39,804 bases of DNA, from the NCBI GenBank assembly GCA_016217675.1, contig JACRHC010000061.1, positions 1 through 39,804 of the forward strand. The letters are read 5' to 3'. The stretch comes from Nitrospirota bacterium (GTDB lineage: Bacteria > Nitrospirota > Thermodesulfovibrionia > Thermodesulfovibrionales > UBA6898). The translations under genes and the position numbers were made by a program. Shown piece after piece: positions 15,701 to 23,132 of this stretch. Below the pieces are notes generated by a model. That model was given only the letters and a program-made list of their open reading frames with translations. It did no database searches and had not been told where the DNA came from. Every line of letters begins with the position of its first letter. The first letter of the stretch is position 1.

Positions 15701-18700
15701 ACAGTTCAGCAGGACTCGGCGCAGGCGATACTCTGGTGGTTGAGGCAAGCACTGCCGCTGGTGGGCCTTTTACAACCCTGGCCACCTTTACAGGCGGCGT
15801 TCCTGATGTTGCGCCACCCTACAGTCTGAATTCGTATATCTCAGGCGCGACCACCATCCAGTTCCGCGTTACAGGCGGGTTCAATACAGCGGGCCAGACG
15901 TTCAGCCTCGATAATGTAGATGTCAGCTATATTGTGCCGCCTCCCAGTACGATTGCAGCCGGCAGTCCTCCGGATTTCCTGCCGAGCAGCGCGGGTTGTG
16001 CTATTGAACCGGGCGGGTCCCTGACTCTGACATATAGTGTAACGGTTGATGACCCCTTCCCTTCTGGAGTCACGTCCATCACCAACACTGCATCAACGTC
16101 TTCGGCTCAGCTGCCGATTGCTGTCACTGCCTCTGCCACAAACACCGTACTCGTTCCGAGCGCTCTGAGCGCAAGTACGGGCGGCAGGATCTGGCTTGAT
16201 GCTGATGCTGACGGAGCGCAGGACATCGGCGAGCCGGGTATACCGAATGTAGAGGTCACGCTTAAGGATCGCTTCGGAACACCGGTCGCAACGACCCTCA
16301 CGGATGGCAATGGCCGCTATCTGTTCACCGGTGTCCTATCGGGAACCGGTTATTATGTCGAGGTGACTGACGGACTCCCTGCGGGGATCTCACAGACCTT
16401 CCCCTACACCTCAACCCCGGGGGATCTGACGAACAATCAGACCGCGACCTTCACCCTGGTCGATGGCCAAGTATACACCTCTGCAAACATCGGGTATCGG
16501 GCCGCAGCCGGCACAGCCAGCTTCGGTGACCTGGCCTGGGTAGATGCTGATTCTGACGGAGTCCGTGATGCCGGCGAAGTCGGCATCGGTAATGTTACTG
16601 TCCAGCTCTACCTCGATAATAACGGCGACGGAGTGATCGATGGCGGTGACACCCTTGTCAGCTCGACTACGAGCGCTCCGGACGGAACATACCTCTTTAC
16701 AGGGGCCGCGGCTACAGGGTCTGAAGATTATATCGTCTCGGTCACGACCCCTGCGGGCTATCTGCCTACCGGCGCAACGCAATTCCGTTACGTCAATGTC
16801 ACGGCCGGGAGCACCCTGCTTTTCGCTGACTTTGGCTTCGTGGGCAACACAGTCACCACCTACACCATCCAGGACCGCGTGTGGGCAGACACTGATGGTG
16901 ACGGAGTATTCGATGCAGGCGAAAACGGGCTCGCCGGGGTTACAATAGAACTGCTTGATGCAAGCCTTAATGTGATCGGCACGACGATTTCTTCTGCTGA
17001 CGGCACATTTATCTTCAGCGGTGTAGTAGGTGGCGGTGCGGACTACACAGTGCGTATCAACGACACTCTTGGCGTCCTTCTGGACTACTACGGCACAACC
17101 CCCTATTCTCTGGCCCTTCAGCGGGCTGAAAGCAATCTCACTGCCAGTATCGACCGTGTGGCGACTCCGCCTCCAAGTTACGGTTTCCGTCCGTTGCGCA
17201 GCATCGGCGACACGATTTTCAACGATCTTGGCGGCAACGGCGTTCAGGATGCTGGTGAGCCTGGAATGGCTGGTGTTGTCGTCAGTCTGTACAGCGACAG
17301 CGATGGCGATGGAATCATTGATGTCGGTGAACCCCTCGTCGGCAGCGTGACCACAGATGCAAATGGTCAATATCTCTTCTCAGGACTTGCAAATGGGAAC
17401 TATATTGTCAGTGTCCCAATTCCAGCGGGCTACAACTTCATCCCCAACGGCATCATCAACATCGATACTGACGGTACGGCAGCCGGCATTCAGAACAGCG
17501 TTGCGATGGTTGGTGGGACAAATATCCTGAATGCAGACTTCGGCTTCCAGGCTCCGACCCCCCGCACTGTAGCAGGGACGATATGGGATGACCTTGACGC
17601 TGACGGTGTCGTAGACGGCGGCGAAAGCGGACTGGCAGGCGTTACCGTAGACATCCTCTCTGGCAGCACTGTAGTGGCCACGGTTACGACAGACAGCTCA
17701 GGCTCATACTCTGTGCCGGGCCTTGCCTCAGGCATCTACACCGTGCGTATTACTGACATCACAGGCGTGCTTACCGGCTTCGACCCGACCTTCGAATATG
17801 GCGTTGGTACCGGAGGCCCCTTTGACAATCAGGCCTCGGTGGATCTGAGCGGTGGTGATATTCCTAATGTCAACTTCGGCTTCAAAGAGCCAACACCGAC
17901 CCTTGTAACCCTGTCAGACTTCAGCGCTTATACTGACAACGGCAGGTTTGTTATACAGTGGACCACTTCCTCCGAAACAGACACTGCAGGATTCTACCTG
18001 TTCAGACTTGACGAACAAACAGGCAGATACCGGCAGATCAACAACAACCTTCTACCTGCCCTTCTGACCTCACAGCAAGGCGGCACATACAGCCTCATTG
18101 ACAAGGGTGCTTCATTGGATAAGATCAACACCTATCTGCTTATGGAGATTGAAGGCAAGGGCACAAGACATACTTACGGTCCTTTCCCGGTAATAGCAGG
18201 ATCAGGCAATGCTGTAGAAAATCGGTACAGCTTTGGTCCGCAGGCCACTGAGACTTTCTTCATGAAGACTGACAGACCAGCAGGTGCTAAGGGTGAAACC
18301 CCGGTTGCTGATGAGGCATCAGACTATAAGAGGACAGCAAAGGCCATGTCTGCCGAAAAAAGGGCAGCACTGGAGGTTAGGCTGGAAGTTAGGGCGACCG
18401 CCAATCTCCTGATAAAGCAAAAGACCGGCAATAGGGTTAAGATCCCGGTCAGCAAAGACGGGCTGTACTATCTGGACTCTGCAGAGATTGCGTCACTGCT
18501 CGGTATGGCAGATACCAGGGCTAAGCAGCTGATCAAATCAGGCAAGCTGGTATTAAACAATCGAGGCAATAATGTCGCCTTTATTCCGGCTGATGATGCG
18601 TCAGGTCTGTTCTTCTACGGACAGGGCATTGAGAGTATGTACACAGAAGACAATGTCTACTGGTTATACATGGGCAGAGGACTGCAGATGGGCAGTATGG

Positions 18701-20466
18701 AGGGGGCCGGTTCTGCTCCTGCAGGATACAGCACTTTTACAGAAACGGTCCATGCCGAGGAGGACAGGACGGTTGCACCGGTGCTTGCCAACGGCCCTCA
18801 GTCTGACTACTGGTTCTGGGACTATGTCATAGCCGGCAACCCCTCACTGAGCAGAAAGCCTTTCGACCTTCAGGCCTTTGGCGTGGCGGATTCATCATCT
18901 GATGCTGCCCTTTCGGTAAGGCTCCACGGTCTGACCAATACCGGAGCAACGCATGACCATCATGTTCTTGTCAGTCTGAACGGGACGGTTATCGGAGAAG
19001 ACCGCTGGAAAGGTGCTGAGGAGCGGGTTGTCAATCTGAGTTTCAGCCAGGGACTGCTAAATAGCGGGACAAATTCCGTAGAGATTCAAGGCCTGCTTGA
19101 TACCGGCGCTCCGTACAGCATATTTTTTGTAGATTCTTTCGACCTGACATACGAACGGTTGTTGGAGGCGCATGAGGATTCACTCATGTTCAGGGCAGAG
19201 AGCGCTGCGCCTCTGACTGTTTACGGCTTCTCGAAGCCGGATCTTTTCGTCTTTGATATAGCTGATCCGGACAGGCCAATCATAAATCTGGCAGCGACCA
19301 TTGACGGGGCAGACGGAAATTACAGCATCAGCTTCATGCCTTCACCGGGTTCACGGTATCTGGTGACAGCCTCTGACGCAGCAGCTGTTGCCAATGCATA
19401 CGCTGACAGCCCTTCAACACTTTCATCCATGAAAAATCGGGCAGATTACGTCATCATTACAACAAAAGAGCTGCTCGTAGCTGCACAGGAGCTTGCAAAT
19501 TACAGGCAGGGACAAGGCCATAAAACCATGGTGGTAGATCTGGAAGACATTATGGATGAGTTCAACTTCGGCATATCAAGCCCCGAGGCTATCCAAAGTT
19601 TTCTGATGTATGCCTATACCAACTGGAAGAAGGCTCCGAAATATGTGCTGCTTGCAGGGGACGGGACCTATGATTACAAAGATAACATGGGGATTGGAGA
19701 CAATCTGGTACCTACTCTGATGGCTGATGCACCACAAGTTATTTCCCCTTCGGACAACCTTTTTGCAGACATGGACGAAGACCATGTCCCTGATATCGCA
19801 ATAGGGCGCCTGCCGGTGCTGACCGCTGAAGAACTGCATAGCGTAACAAGCAAGATCATTGCCTACGAGAGCACTGCAGGCAACCGTGTTGTAATGCTCG
19901 CTGACAATCAGGATATTGGGGGCAATTTCCCCTCTGACAGCGATCAAATGGCAGAGCTTGTTCCGCCCGGGTATATTGTTGATAAAATATATCTTTCAGG
20001 TAATACACTGGCTCAGGCCCGGCAACTTCTTTTCAGTGCAATAAATAACGGGGTTATCCTTTTGAACTACACAGGGCATGCAGGCATGGATCTTCTGGCC
20101 GGCGAGGGACTCCTGCGGGTGAGCGATGTGGCTGCGCTGCAAAATAGCGGGAAACCGTTTATCCTGGCAGCCATGACCTGTACGGTGGGGAATTTTGCCC
20201 TGCCGGGATATAATTCATTGGGTGAGGCCCTTGTTACTAAGGACAATGGCGGGGCTGTAGCTGTCTGGGCTCCTTCCGGGCTCTCCTTTAATTTCCTGTC
20301 AAAAATTCTGGACGAGCATCTCTTCCTGGGCGCATTGGGCAATAAAGGGGTTGCATTAGGAGATGTGATGTTGAAGGCGTTCAAGAATTATCATACTACA
20401 GGCAGTCCTGCATATATCATGGATATTTACAACCTGCAGGGTGATCCGGCTTTGAGGCTGTGGTAA
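12724..20466 (+). CDS. Giant multidomain surface protein with C-terminal C25 (gingipain-type) cysteine protease domain
   Basis: 2580 residues from the ATG at 12724 (AGGAGG six bases before). The N-terminus has a basic stretch and hydrophobic core ending LFLLGCANYSFA-AA, fitting either signal peptidase I or a weak lipobox (LLGC). Then follow: a large beta-rich region (to about nt 14280); two DUF11-like modules (14280-14750 and from 14770), the second interrupted by two copies of a beta-sandwich insert (15300-15935); five SdrD-type B repeats (16180-17890) with Ca-binding DxDxDGxxDxGE loops; a module containing WTTSSETDTAGFYLFR; a gingipain-like pre-domain region (18350-19440); and the C25 domain (19440-20466). 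The latter has its catalytic pair in NYTGHAG (His codon 20077) and MTCTVGNF (Cys codon 20179). No C-terminal anchor or sorting signal follows. It probably acts outside the cell. The PqqD-like gene starts 13 bases downstream. Confidence 0.88.
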   Translation: MSGHYANLSGRSFTKQRVKNSIRVFYKLLYSFLFLLGCANYSFAAATAGYSDYYVPGGEDEMSLALRSLGPTPATVNMHALIAITAWSDNIIIYYDHWENGLTFDPDNPTATADETFTMATTGTVLTLDNTPAGGIVIPRNSANTYYDGGDRIYVAGGAVTVTRVSYRDATGRAAQAVAWEIYPVKPQLTTYVVPFGENLSGSFPDFLRTYVIVQATADNTTFTVDLDGNGTADPLDQNFDGDTADAGDTSIVTLQAGQSFFIGNVPVNPVPMPRGARATINSGAIIQGSSTLQVKFVVGDPVANYETRGISSFPRGYWTKDYYAPVGDSAARITDIFLYNPNAAAITINWETQSGSGNFLIGSGATVSYVALAGQLPVGGGVYLRGSDVFWGVSTIDSTGQVNEWAYSLLPSTLLYNEHFLGWAPGGADGNDSGVFLTVAQDNTIVFVDTDNDGTANQTYTLNRLQTQYITDPTDFDLSGTHFWATGPFTMSYGQNPDTAPSLATSGDLGYVAIPGADFISLVLTVDKAVSPQVVPTASGSTATFTISVNSQKYTLDGIQVLDMLPANWQYLGPTSITLPDMTTISTAPTVTAAGAALPAPFTGTCPAAGGPCLTWDNTVLGSMAENQEITITFTAQTTAVLAAGTLSQNRVRVVGTRTFGTPSQTQTFTATDFAYVASGGPQITKTSGAADPVSPGDTIPYTVTVSNPASATFNLTGVSIYDPLPAGVSYVPASGSVTCDIPRNVADFFGAVAYNNTNGSVSWAANPWAETDGYGTGATGATGGFIWITAGQLQFRYLLSNVRDNFATNGSYAGNNGSNNWNANWTEVNDDGSASIVADQHMYVSNNSLRFDRNPSAVNPFSISRTATVTGATSATISFLPADLGFDAGEAVVAEYSLNGGAPVIIGTYDGGVGGWNGVTQTITINPLPVGTNTITVRFRATGVWNSNGDEMTIDNVDISFNAPASAAGSQIKRTANLTGATSAWLNFSPYSSAGLGAGDTLVVEASTAAGGPFTTLATFTGGVPDVAPPYSLNSYISGATTIQFRVTGGFNTAGQTFSLDNVDVSYIVPPPSTIAAGSPPDFLPSSAGCAIEPGGSLTLTYSVTVDDPFPSGVTSITNTASTSSAQLPIAVTASATNTVLVPSALSASTGGRIWLDADADGAQDIGEPGIPNVEVTLKDRFGTPVATTLTDGNGRYLFTGVLSGTGYYVEVTDGLPAGISQTFPYTSTPGDLTNNQTATFTLVDGQVYTSANIGYRAAAGTASFGDLAWVDADSDGVRDAGEVGIGNVTVQLYLDNNGDGVIDGGDTLVSSTTSAPDGTYLFTGAAATGSEDYIVSVTTPAGYLPTGATQFRYVNVTAGSTLLFADFGFVGNTVTTYTIQDRVWADTDGDGVFDAGENGLAGVTIELLDASLNVIGTTISSADGTFIFSGVVGGGADYTVRINDTLGVLLDYYGTTPYSLALQRAESNLTASIDRVATPPPSYGFRPLRSIGDTIFNDLGGNGVQDAGEPGMAGVVVSLYSDSDGDGIIDVGEPLVGSVTTDANGQYLFSGLANGNYIVSVPIPAGYNFIPNGIINIDTDGTAAGIQNSVAMVGGTNILNADFGFQAPTPRTVAGTIWDDLDADGVVDGGESGLAGVTVDILSGSTVVATVTTDSSGSYSVPGLASGIYTVRITDITGVLTGFDPTFEYGVGTGGPFDNQASVDLSGGDIPNVNFGFKEPTPTLVTLSDFSAYTDNGRFVIQWTTSSETDTAGFYLFRLDEQTGRYRQINNNLLPALLTSQQGGTYSLIDKGASLDKINTYLLMEIEGKGTRHTYGPFPVIAGSGNAVENRYSFGPQATETFFMKTDRPAGAKGETPVADEASDYKRTAKAMSAEKRAALEVRLEVRATANLLIKQKTGNRVKIPVSKDGLYYLDSAEIASLLGMADTRAKQLIKSGKLVLNNRGNNVAFIPADDASGLFFYGQGIESMYTEDNVYWLYMGRGLQMGSMEGAGSAPAGYSTFTETVHAEEDRTVAPVLANGPQSDYWFWDYVIAGNPSLSRKPFDLQAFGVADSSSDAALSVRLHGLTNTGATHDHHVLVSLNGTVIGEDRWKGAEERVVNLSFSQGLLNSGTNSVEIQGLLDTGAPYSIFFVDSFDLTYERLLEAHEDSLMFRAESAAPLTVYGFSKPDLFVFDIADPDRPIINLAATIDGADGNYSISFMPSPGSRYLVTASDAAAVANAYADSPSTLSSMKNRADYVIITTKELLVAAQELANYRQGQGHKTMVVDLEDIMDEFNFGISSPEAIQSFLMYAYTNWKKAPKYVLLAGDGTYDYKDNMGIGDNLVPTLMADAPQVISPSDNLFADMDEDHVPDIAIGRLPVLTAEELHSVTSKIIAYESTAGNRVVMLADNQDIGGNFPSDSDQMAELVPPGYIVDKIYLSGNTLAQARQLLFSAINNGVILLNYTGHAGMDLLAGEGLLRVSDVAALQNSGKPFILAAMTCTVGNFALPGYNSLGEALVTKDNGGAVAVWAPSGLSFNFLSKILDEHLFLGALGNKGVALGDVMLKAFKNYHTTGSPAYIMDIYNLQGDPALRLW
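15300..15935 (+). repeat. Internal duplication: two beta-sandwich inserts within the giant protein
   Basis: Two segments, about 15307-15610 and 15643-15935, encode related sequences. Each begins RTA(T/N)(V/L)TGATSA, continues through an AG(E/D)xxVxE motif and ends with a (M/F)(T/S)(I/L)DNVD(I/V)S motif. They interrupt the second DUF11-like module. Confidence 0.65.
16180..17890 (+). repeat. Five tandem SdrD-type B-domain repeats in the giant protein
   Basis: Five units of roughly 340 bases begin near 16180, 16525, 16866, 17200 and 17570. Each contains an IW-D-D-DG-D-GE calcium loop (for example DADADGAQDIGEPG and DTDGDGVFDAGENG), a middle strand GxxVxL, and a DGxYxF(T/S)G turn. The units are diverged, so the expansion is old. 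Confidence 0.8.
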
Positions 20467-20479
20467 TTGGGCAGAAATA

Positions 20480-20782
20480 ATGCGTAATCAGAATGCCTCC
20501 ATGAAAGAAAAGGTCTTTGTGAAAAATAAGGATATCGTCACACGCAAGATTACAGACGAACTCTTCATTGTCCCTGTCAGGGGAAAGCTGGCTGACCTGC
20601 AGAGGATCTTCACCCTCAATCCGGTTGCGGAGTATATATGGCACTCACTTGACGGTAAAACAAGCATTGACGACATCCGTAAAGGCATCATCGCTGCATA
20701 TGAAGTCGACGAAGAGCAGGCGAATGCTGATATCGTGGATTTCGTCACAGAGCTTCTGGAAGCGGATTTAATCAGGGAGTGA
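20480..20782 (+). CDS. PqqD-like peptide-recognition (RRE) protein
   Basis: 100 residues from the ATG at 20480; a second ATG at 20501 (MKEKVFVKNKD) is equally possible. The pattern LNPVAEYIWHSLDGKTSIDDI followed by an acidic helical end (VDFVTELLEADLI) is the PqqD fold, the winged-helix RiPP recognition element that presents a precursor leader peptide to a radical SAM enzyme. It lies 13 bases after the giant protease gene and its stop overlaps the radical SAM start (GTGA), placing all three in one operon. Its partner substrate is most likely the 56-residue peptide encoded two genes on. Confidence 0.85.
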   Translation: MRNQNASMKEKVFVKNKDIVTRKITDELFIVPVRGKLADLQRIFTLNPVAEYIWHSLDGKTSIDDIRKGIIAAYEVDEEQANADIVDFVTELLEADLIRE

Positions 20783-21885
20783 GCGGGAATATGGAATGTC
20801 CGGAAGCTGTTTACCCTGACAACATGCACTATCTCCGGGACTTCACTGCAAGATCAGCCAGCTTGCGCGTGCCTCTTTCCGGCAGCCTCGATCTCACGCA
20901 TCGCTGCAACCTCAGATGCCTCCACTGTTATACAGGTGATCATTCCGGCGATATGCTCGTCCCGGAGATGGATACAGGGAAAATAATATCACTGCTGGAT
21001 GAGATCTGTGATGCCGGCTGTCTCTATCTCCTGTTTACCGGAGGAGAACCCCTGTTAAGGGAGGATTTCCCTGGAATTTACCGCTATGCGAAAGAAAAAG
21101 GTTTTTTGATAAGCGTATTTACAAACGGCACGCTGATATCAGACAGCATCGTAAAGCTTTTCGAGGAGCTGCCGCCCCGCATTATTGAGATCAGCCTCTA
21201 TGGAGCTACGGAGCAGACGTATGATAAAATTACAGGGGTAAAGGGCTCATACAAAAAATGCATTGCCGGAATCGAACAACTTCTTGCGCGCAGGATTAAT
21301 GTCAGACTCAAGACCATCCTTATGACCATGAACAGTCACGAATTTTCCGCTATTGAAGATACGGCAAAGGCCTTCGGCGTGAAATTTCGTCTCGACGCAG
21401 CGATTTTCCCCCGTTTTAACGGAGACCTCTCACCGCTCGATCTCAGAGTTTCACCCTCTGAGGCAGTCGAGAAGGAGTTTTCAGATGTTGAAAGGGTCGC
21501 CCAGTGGGAAACGTTTCTTCACAATCATCGCCAGAGATCTTCATCTGATGATCTCTACTATTGCGGGGCCGGCGTTACGGGCTTTTATATAGACCCCGGA
21601 GGAGGGCTGCGCCCCTGTCTTATGACGACCACGCTTGCCTATAACCTTCTGAAAGGAAGCTTTGCTGCCGGCTGGAAAGAAATAGCATCACGCATCAGGG
21701 AAGAAAAGACGGGGCGTGATTTCACCTGTAAGGCCTGTGAAATGAAACTGCTCTGCGGTTATTGCCCTGCTTTTTTCGAACTCGAAAACGGGGATGCCCG
21801 GATACGCTCTGAATACCTTTGCACCATGGGCCACCGCCGCCGTGATAACTTGCAAAATATCAGTTCAAAAAGGAGCCCGGCATGA
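20779..21885 (+). CDS. Radical SAM/SPASM peptide-modifying enzyme
   Basis: 368 residues from a GTG at 20779 that overlaps the PqqD-like stop; an ATG at 20791 is an alternative. The radical SAM cluster is CNLRCLHC (Cys43, 47, 50), followed by the AdoMet-binding FTGGEPLL (86-93). The C-terminal SPASM region has seven cysteines: C262, C280, then CKAC-x5-CGYC (317-329) and C348, enough for two auxiliary iron-sulfur clusters. Enzymes of this build install crosslinks, epimerisations or thioethers on ribosomal peptides under anaerobic conditions. With a PqqD-like protein upstream and a Cys-containing small peptide immediately downstream (ATGA overlap), a RiPP maturase is the best reading; the chemistry cannot be told. 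Confidence 0.9.
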   Translation: MSGNMECPEAVYPDNMHYLRDFTARSASLRVPLSGSLDLTHRCNLRCLHCYTGDHSGDMLVPEMDTGKIISLLDEICDAGCLYLLFTGGEPLLREDFPGIYRYAKEKGFLISVFTNGTLISDSIVKLFEELPPRIIEISLYGATEQTYDKITGVKGSYKKCIAGIEQLLARRINVRLKTILMTMNSHEFSAIEDTAKAFGVKFRLDAAIFPRFNGDLSPLDLRVSPSEAVEKEFSDVERVAQWETFLHNHRQRSSSDDLYYCGAGVTGFYIDPGGGLRPCLMTTTLAYNLLKGSFAAGWKEIASRIREEKTGRDFTCKACEMKLLCGYCPAFFELENGDARIRSEYLCTMGHRRRDNLQNISSKRSPA

Positions 21886-22052
21886 ATAATGAAAACTCTG
21901 AGATAACGAGCAAACAGGCTTATGAAAAACCAAGGCTTAGGGTGATCGATCTGGTCGCCGAAGAGGTGATGGGCGTCGGATGCAAGAATGGTGGAACTCC
22001 GGCTCCTACCAACATCTGTTCCTCTGGAGCATGCGCTCTCGATGGTTCCTAA
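21882..22052 (+). CDS. Probable RiPP precursor peptide (56 aa)
   Basis: A 56-residue gene whose ATG overlaps the stop of the radical SAM gene (ATGA), preceded by AAGGAG. The leader-like part contains YEKPRLRVIDLVAEEVMGVG (residues 14-33), matching the common KPxLxxxxLxAEEV-xG leader style of PqqD-dependent precursors. The putative core starts at Cys34 and reads CKNGGTPAPTNICSSGACA to residue 52, then LDGS to the end: three cysteines, two Pro, several Gly/Ser and a C-terminal Ser56. It is too short for ordinary gene callers. Position, leader motif and Cys-rich tail together make it the likely substrate of the neighbouring enzyme. The mature product is unknown. Confidence 0.8.
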   Translation: MNNENSEITSKQAYEKPRLRVIDLVAEEVMGVGCKNGGTPAPTNICSSGACALDGS

Positions 22053-22145
22053 TCAAAACAGCAACAGTTTTCCTGATATGCATTTCAATGCCTTCCCGAC
22101 TATTCAAAAACGTGCAGAATATCTCATTTCTGCCGTGCAGGCCTG

Positions 22146-23072
22146 ATGGAAGCTTTTCAGAAGGAAAGCGCCATGCAGATGGCAATTGCCGGCATTAATT
22201 TTGACGTCAGATGCCAGCACCCCCTGTCAGCTGAACGACTTCCCGGGGCTTACAGGCAGTTCATTAAGGAAGCATCTCCTCTGGGAACAGATATAAACGT
22301 TATTGTCAGGATCGAGACCGGCACTATGCCTGATACCGGACAGATGACAAAGATCTTTGATACCGGCCAATCATGGTCCATGTTCAGGCGAAATAATGAT
22401 TACATCTTATCCCTCAACATCCCAACCGCAGACGGTCAGGCTATCTGGCTCGCAGCGTTTGACAGTCATTGCAGTAATATATCAATTTACTGCAGCGACC
22501 TGCTCATGAACAAAGAGAAAGGGCTCACCACCTTCGCTACTCCACTGTGCTATCCCCTCGACCAACTCCTGCTCATGCATATTCTGGCAGGGAAGAGCGG
22601 TGCATTGCTTCATGCCGCAGGACTCGGCATGGACAACAGGGGATACATCTTCCCCGGCAGCTCAGGTGCGGGTAAAAGCACCCTGTCACGCCTCCTGCTC
22701 GGAAGAGACGGTGCGCAGATGCTCAGTGATGATCGTATGATAATCAGAAAAATAGATGGCAAATTCAGGGCGTTTGGCACACCCTGGGCAGGCGACGCCG
22801 CTATTGCCGAAAACAGAAGCGTCCTGCTTGACCGGATATTTTATATTCATCATGCTGAAACAAACAGGGTAAAAGAGCTGAAACCGCAAGAAGCTGTCGA
22901 AAGGCTTATGCCTGTGACCTCCATACCCTGGTATGATGAAAAGGCAATTCAGGACATGCTTGCGTTCTGCGGAGACCTGGCTCTGAATATACCTGCATAC
23001 GAACTTTATTTCCGGCCTGACCATAATGTCGTCACCTTTCTCGAAGACTTCGTCTGCCGGAACAATATCTGA
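22146..23072 (+). CDS. HPr-kinase-like P-loop protein associated with a RiPP locus (ScmC/HprK-related type)
   Basis: 308 residues from the ATG at 22146. ATG 22173, with AAGGA just upstream, may be the true start (MQMAIAGINFDV). Features of the HprK C-terminal kinase fold are HAAG (156-159), Walker A GSSGAGKST (171-179) and LSDDR (193-197). The HPr-specific signature is not evident and no PTS genes are nearby. Related proteins occur in PqqD/radical SAM cassettes, and HprK-like kinases in some lasso-peptide clusters phosphorylate the C-terminal Ser of the precursor; the precursor here also ends in Ser. Whether it phosphorylates the peptide is inference. The 93 bases before it contain only a marginal 34-codon frame (22042-22147). 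Confidence 0.75.
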   Translation: MEAFQKESAMQMAIAGINFDVRCQHPLSAERLPGAYRQFIKEASPLGTDINVIVRIETGTMPDTGQMTKIFDTGQSWSMFRRNNDYILSLNIPTADGQAIWLAAFDSHCSNISIYCSDLLMNKEKGLTTFATPLCYPLDQLLLMHILAGKSGALLHAAGLGMDNRGYIFPGSSGAGKSTLSRLLLGRDGAQMLSDDRMIIRKIDGKFRAFGTPWAGDAAIAENRSVLLDRIFYIHHAETNRVKELKPQEAVERLMPVTSIPWYDEKAIQDMLAFCGDLALNIPAYELYFRPDHNVVTFLEDFVCRNNI

Positions 23073-23132
23073 ACATGCCTCAGGCCTTGCAGTCCATTGA
23101 CCGCGGCACAAATGATGCATTAGGATAACAAT

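Noticed and set aside
16411..17370. 319-codon open frame on the minus strand
   Set aside because: It lies wholly opposite the SdrD repeats of the giant protein, whose frame is far better supported. Its translation has no recognisable domain.
22042..22147. 34-codon frame between the precursor peptide and the HprK-like gene
   Set aside because: It overlaps the precursor in another frame, has no ribosome site and no leader or core-like features.
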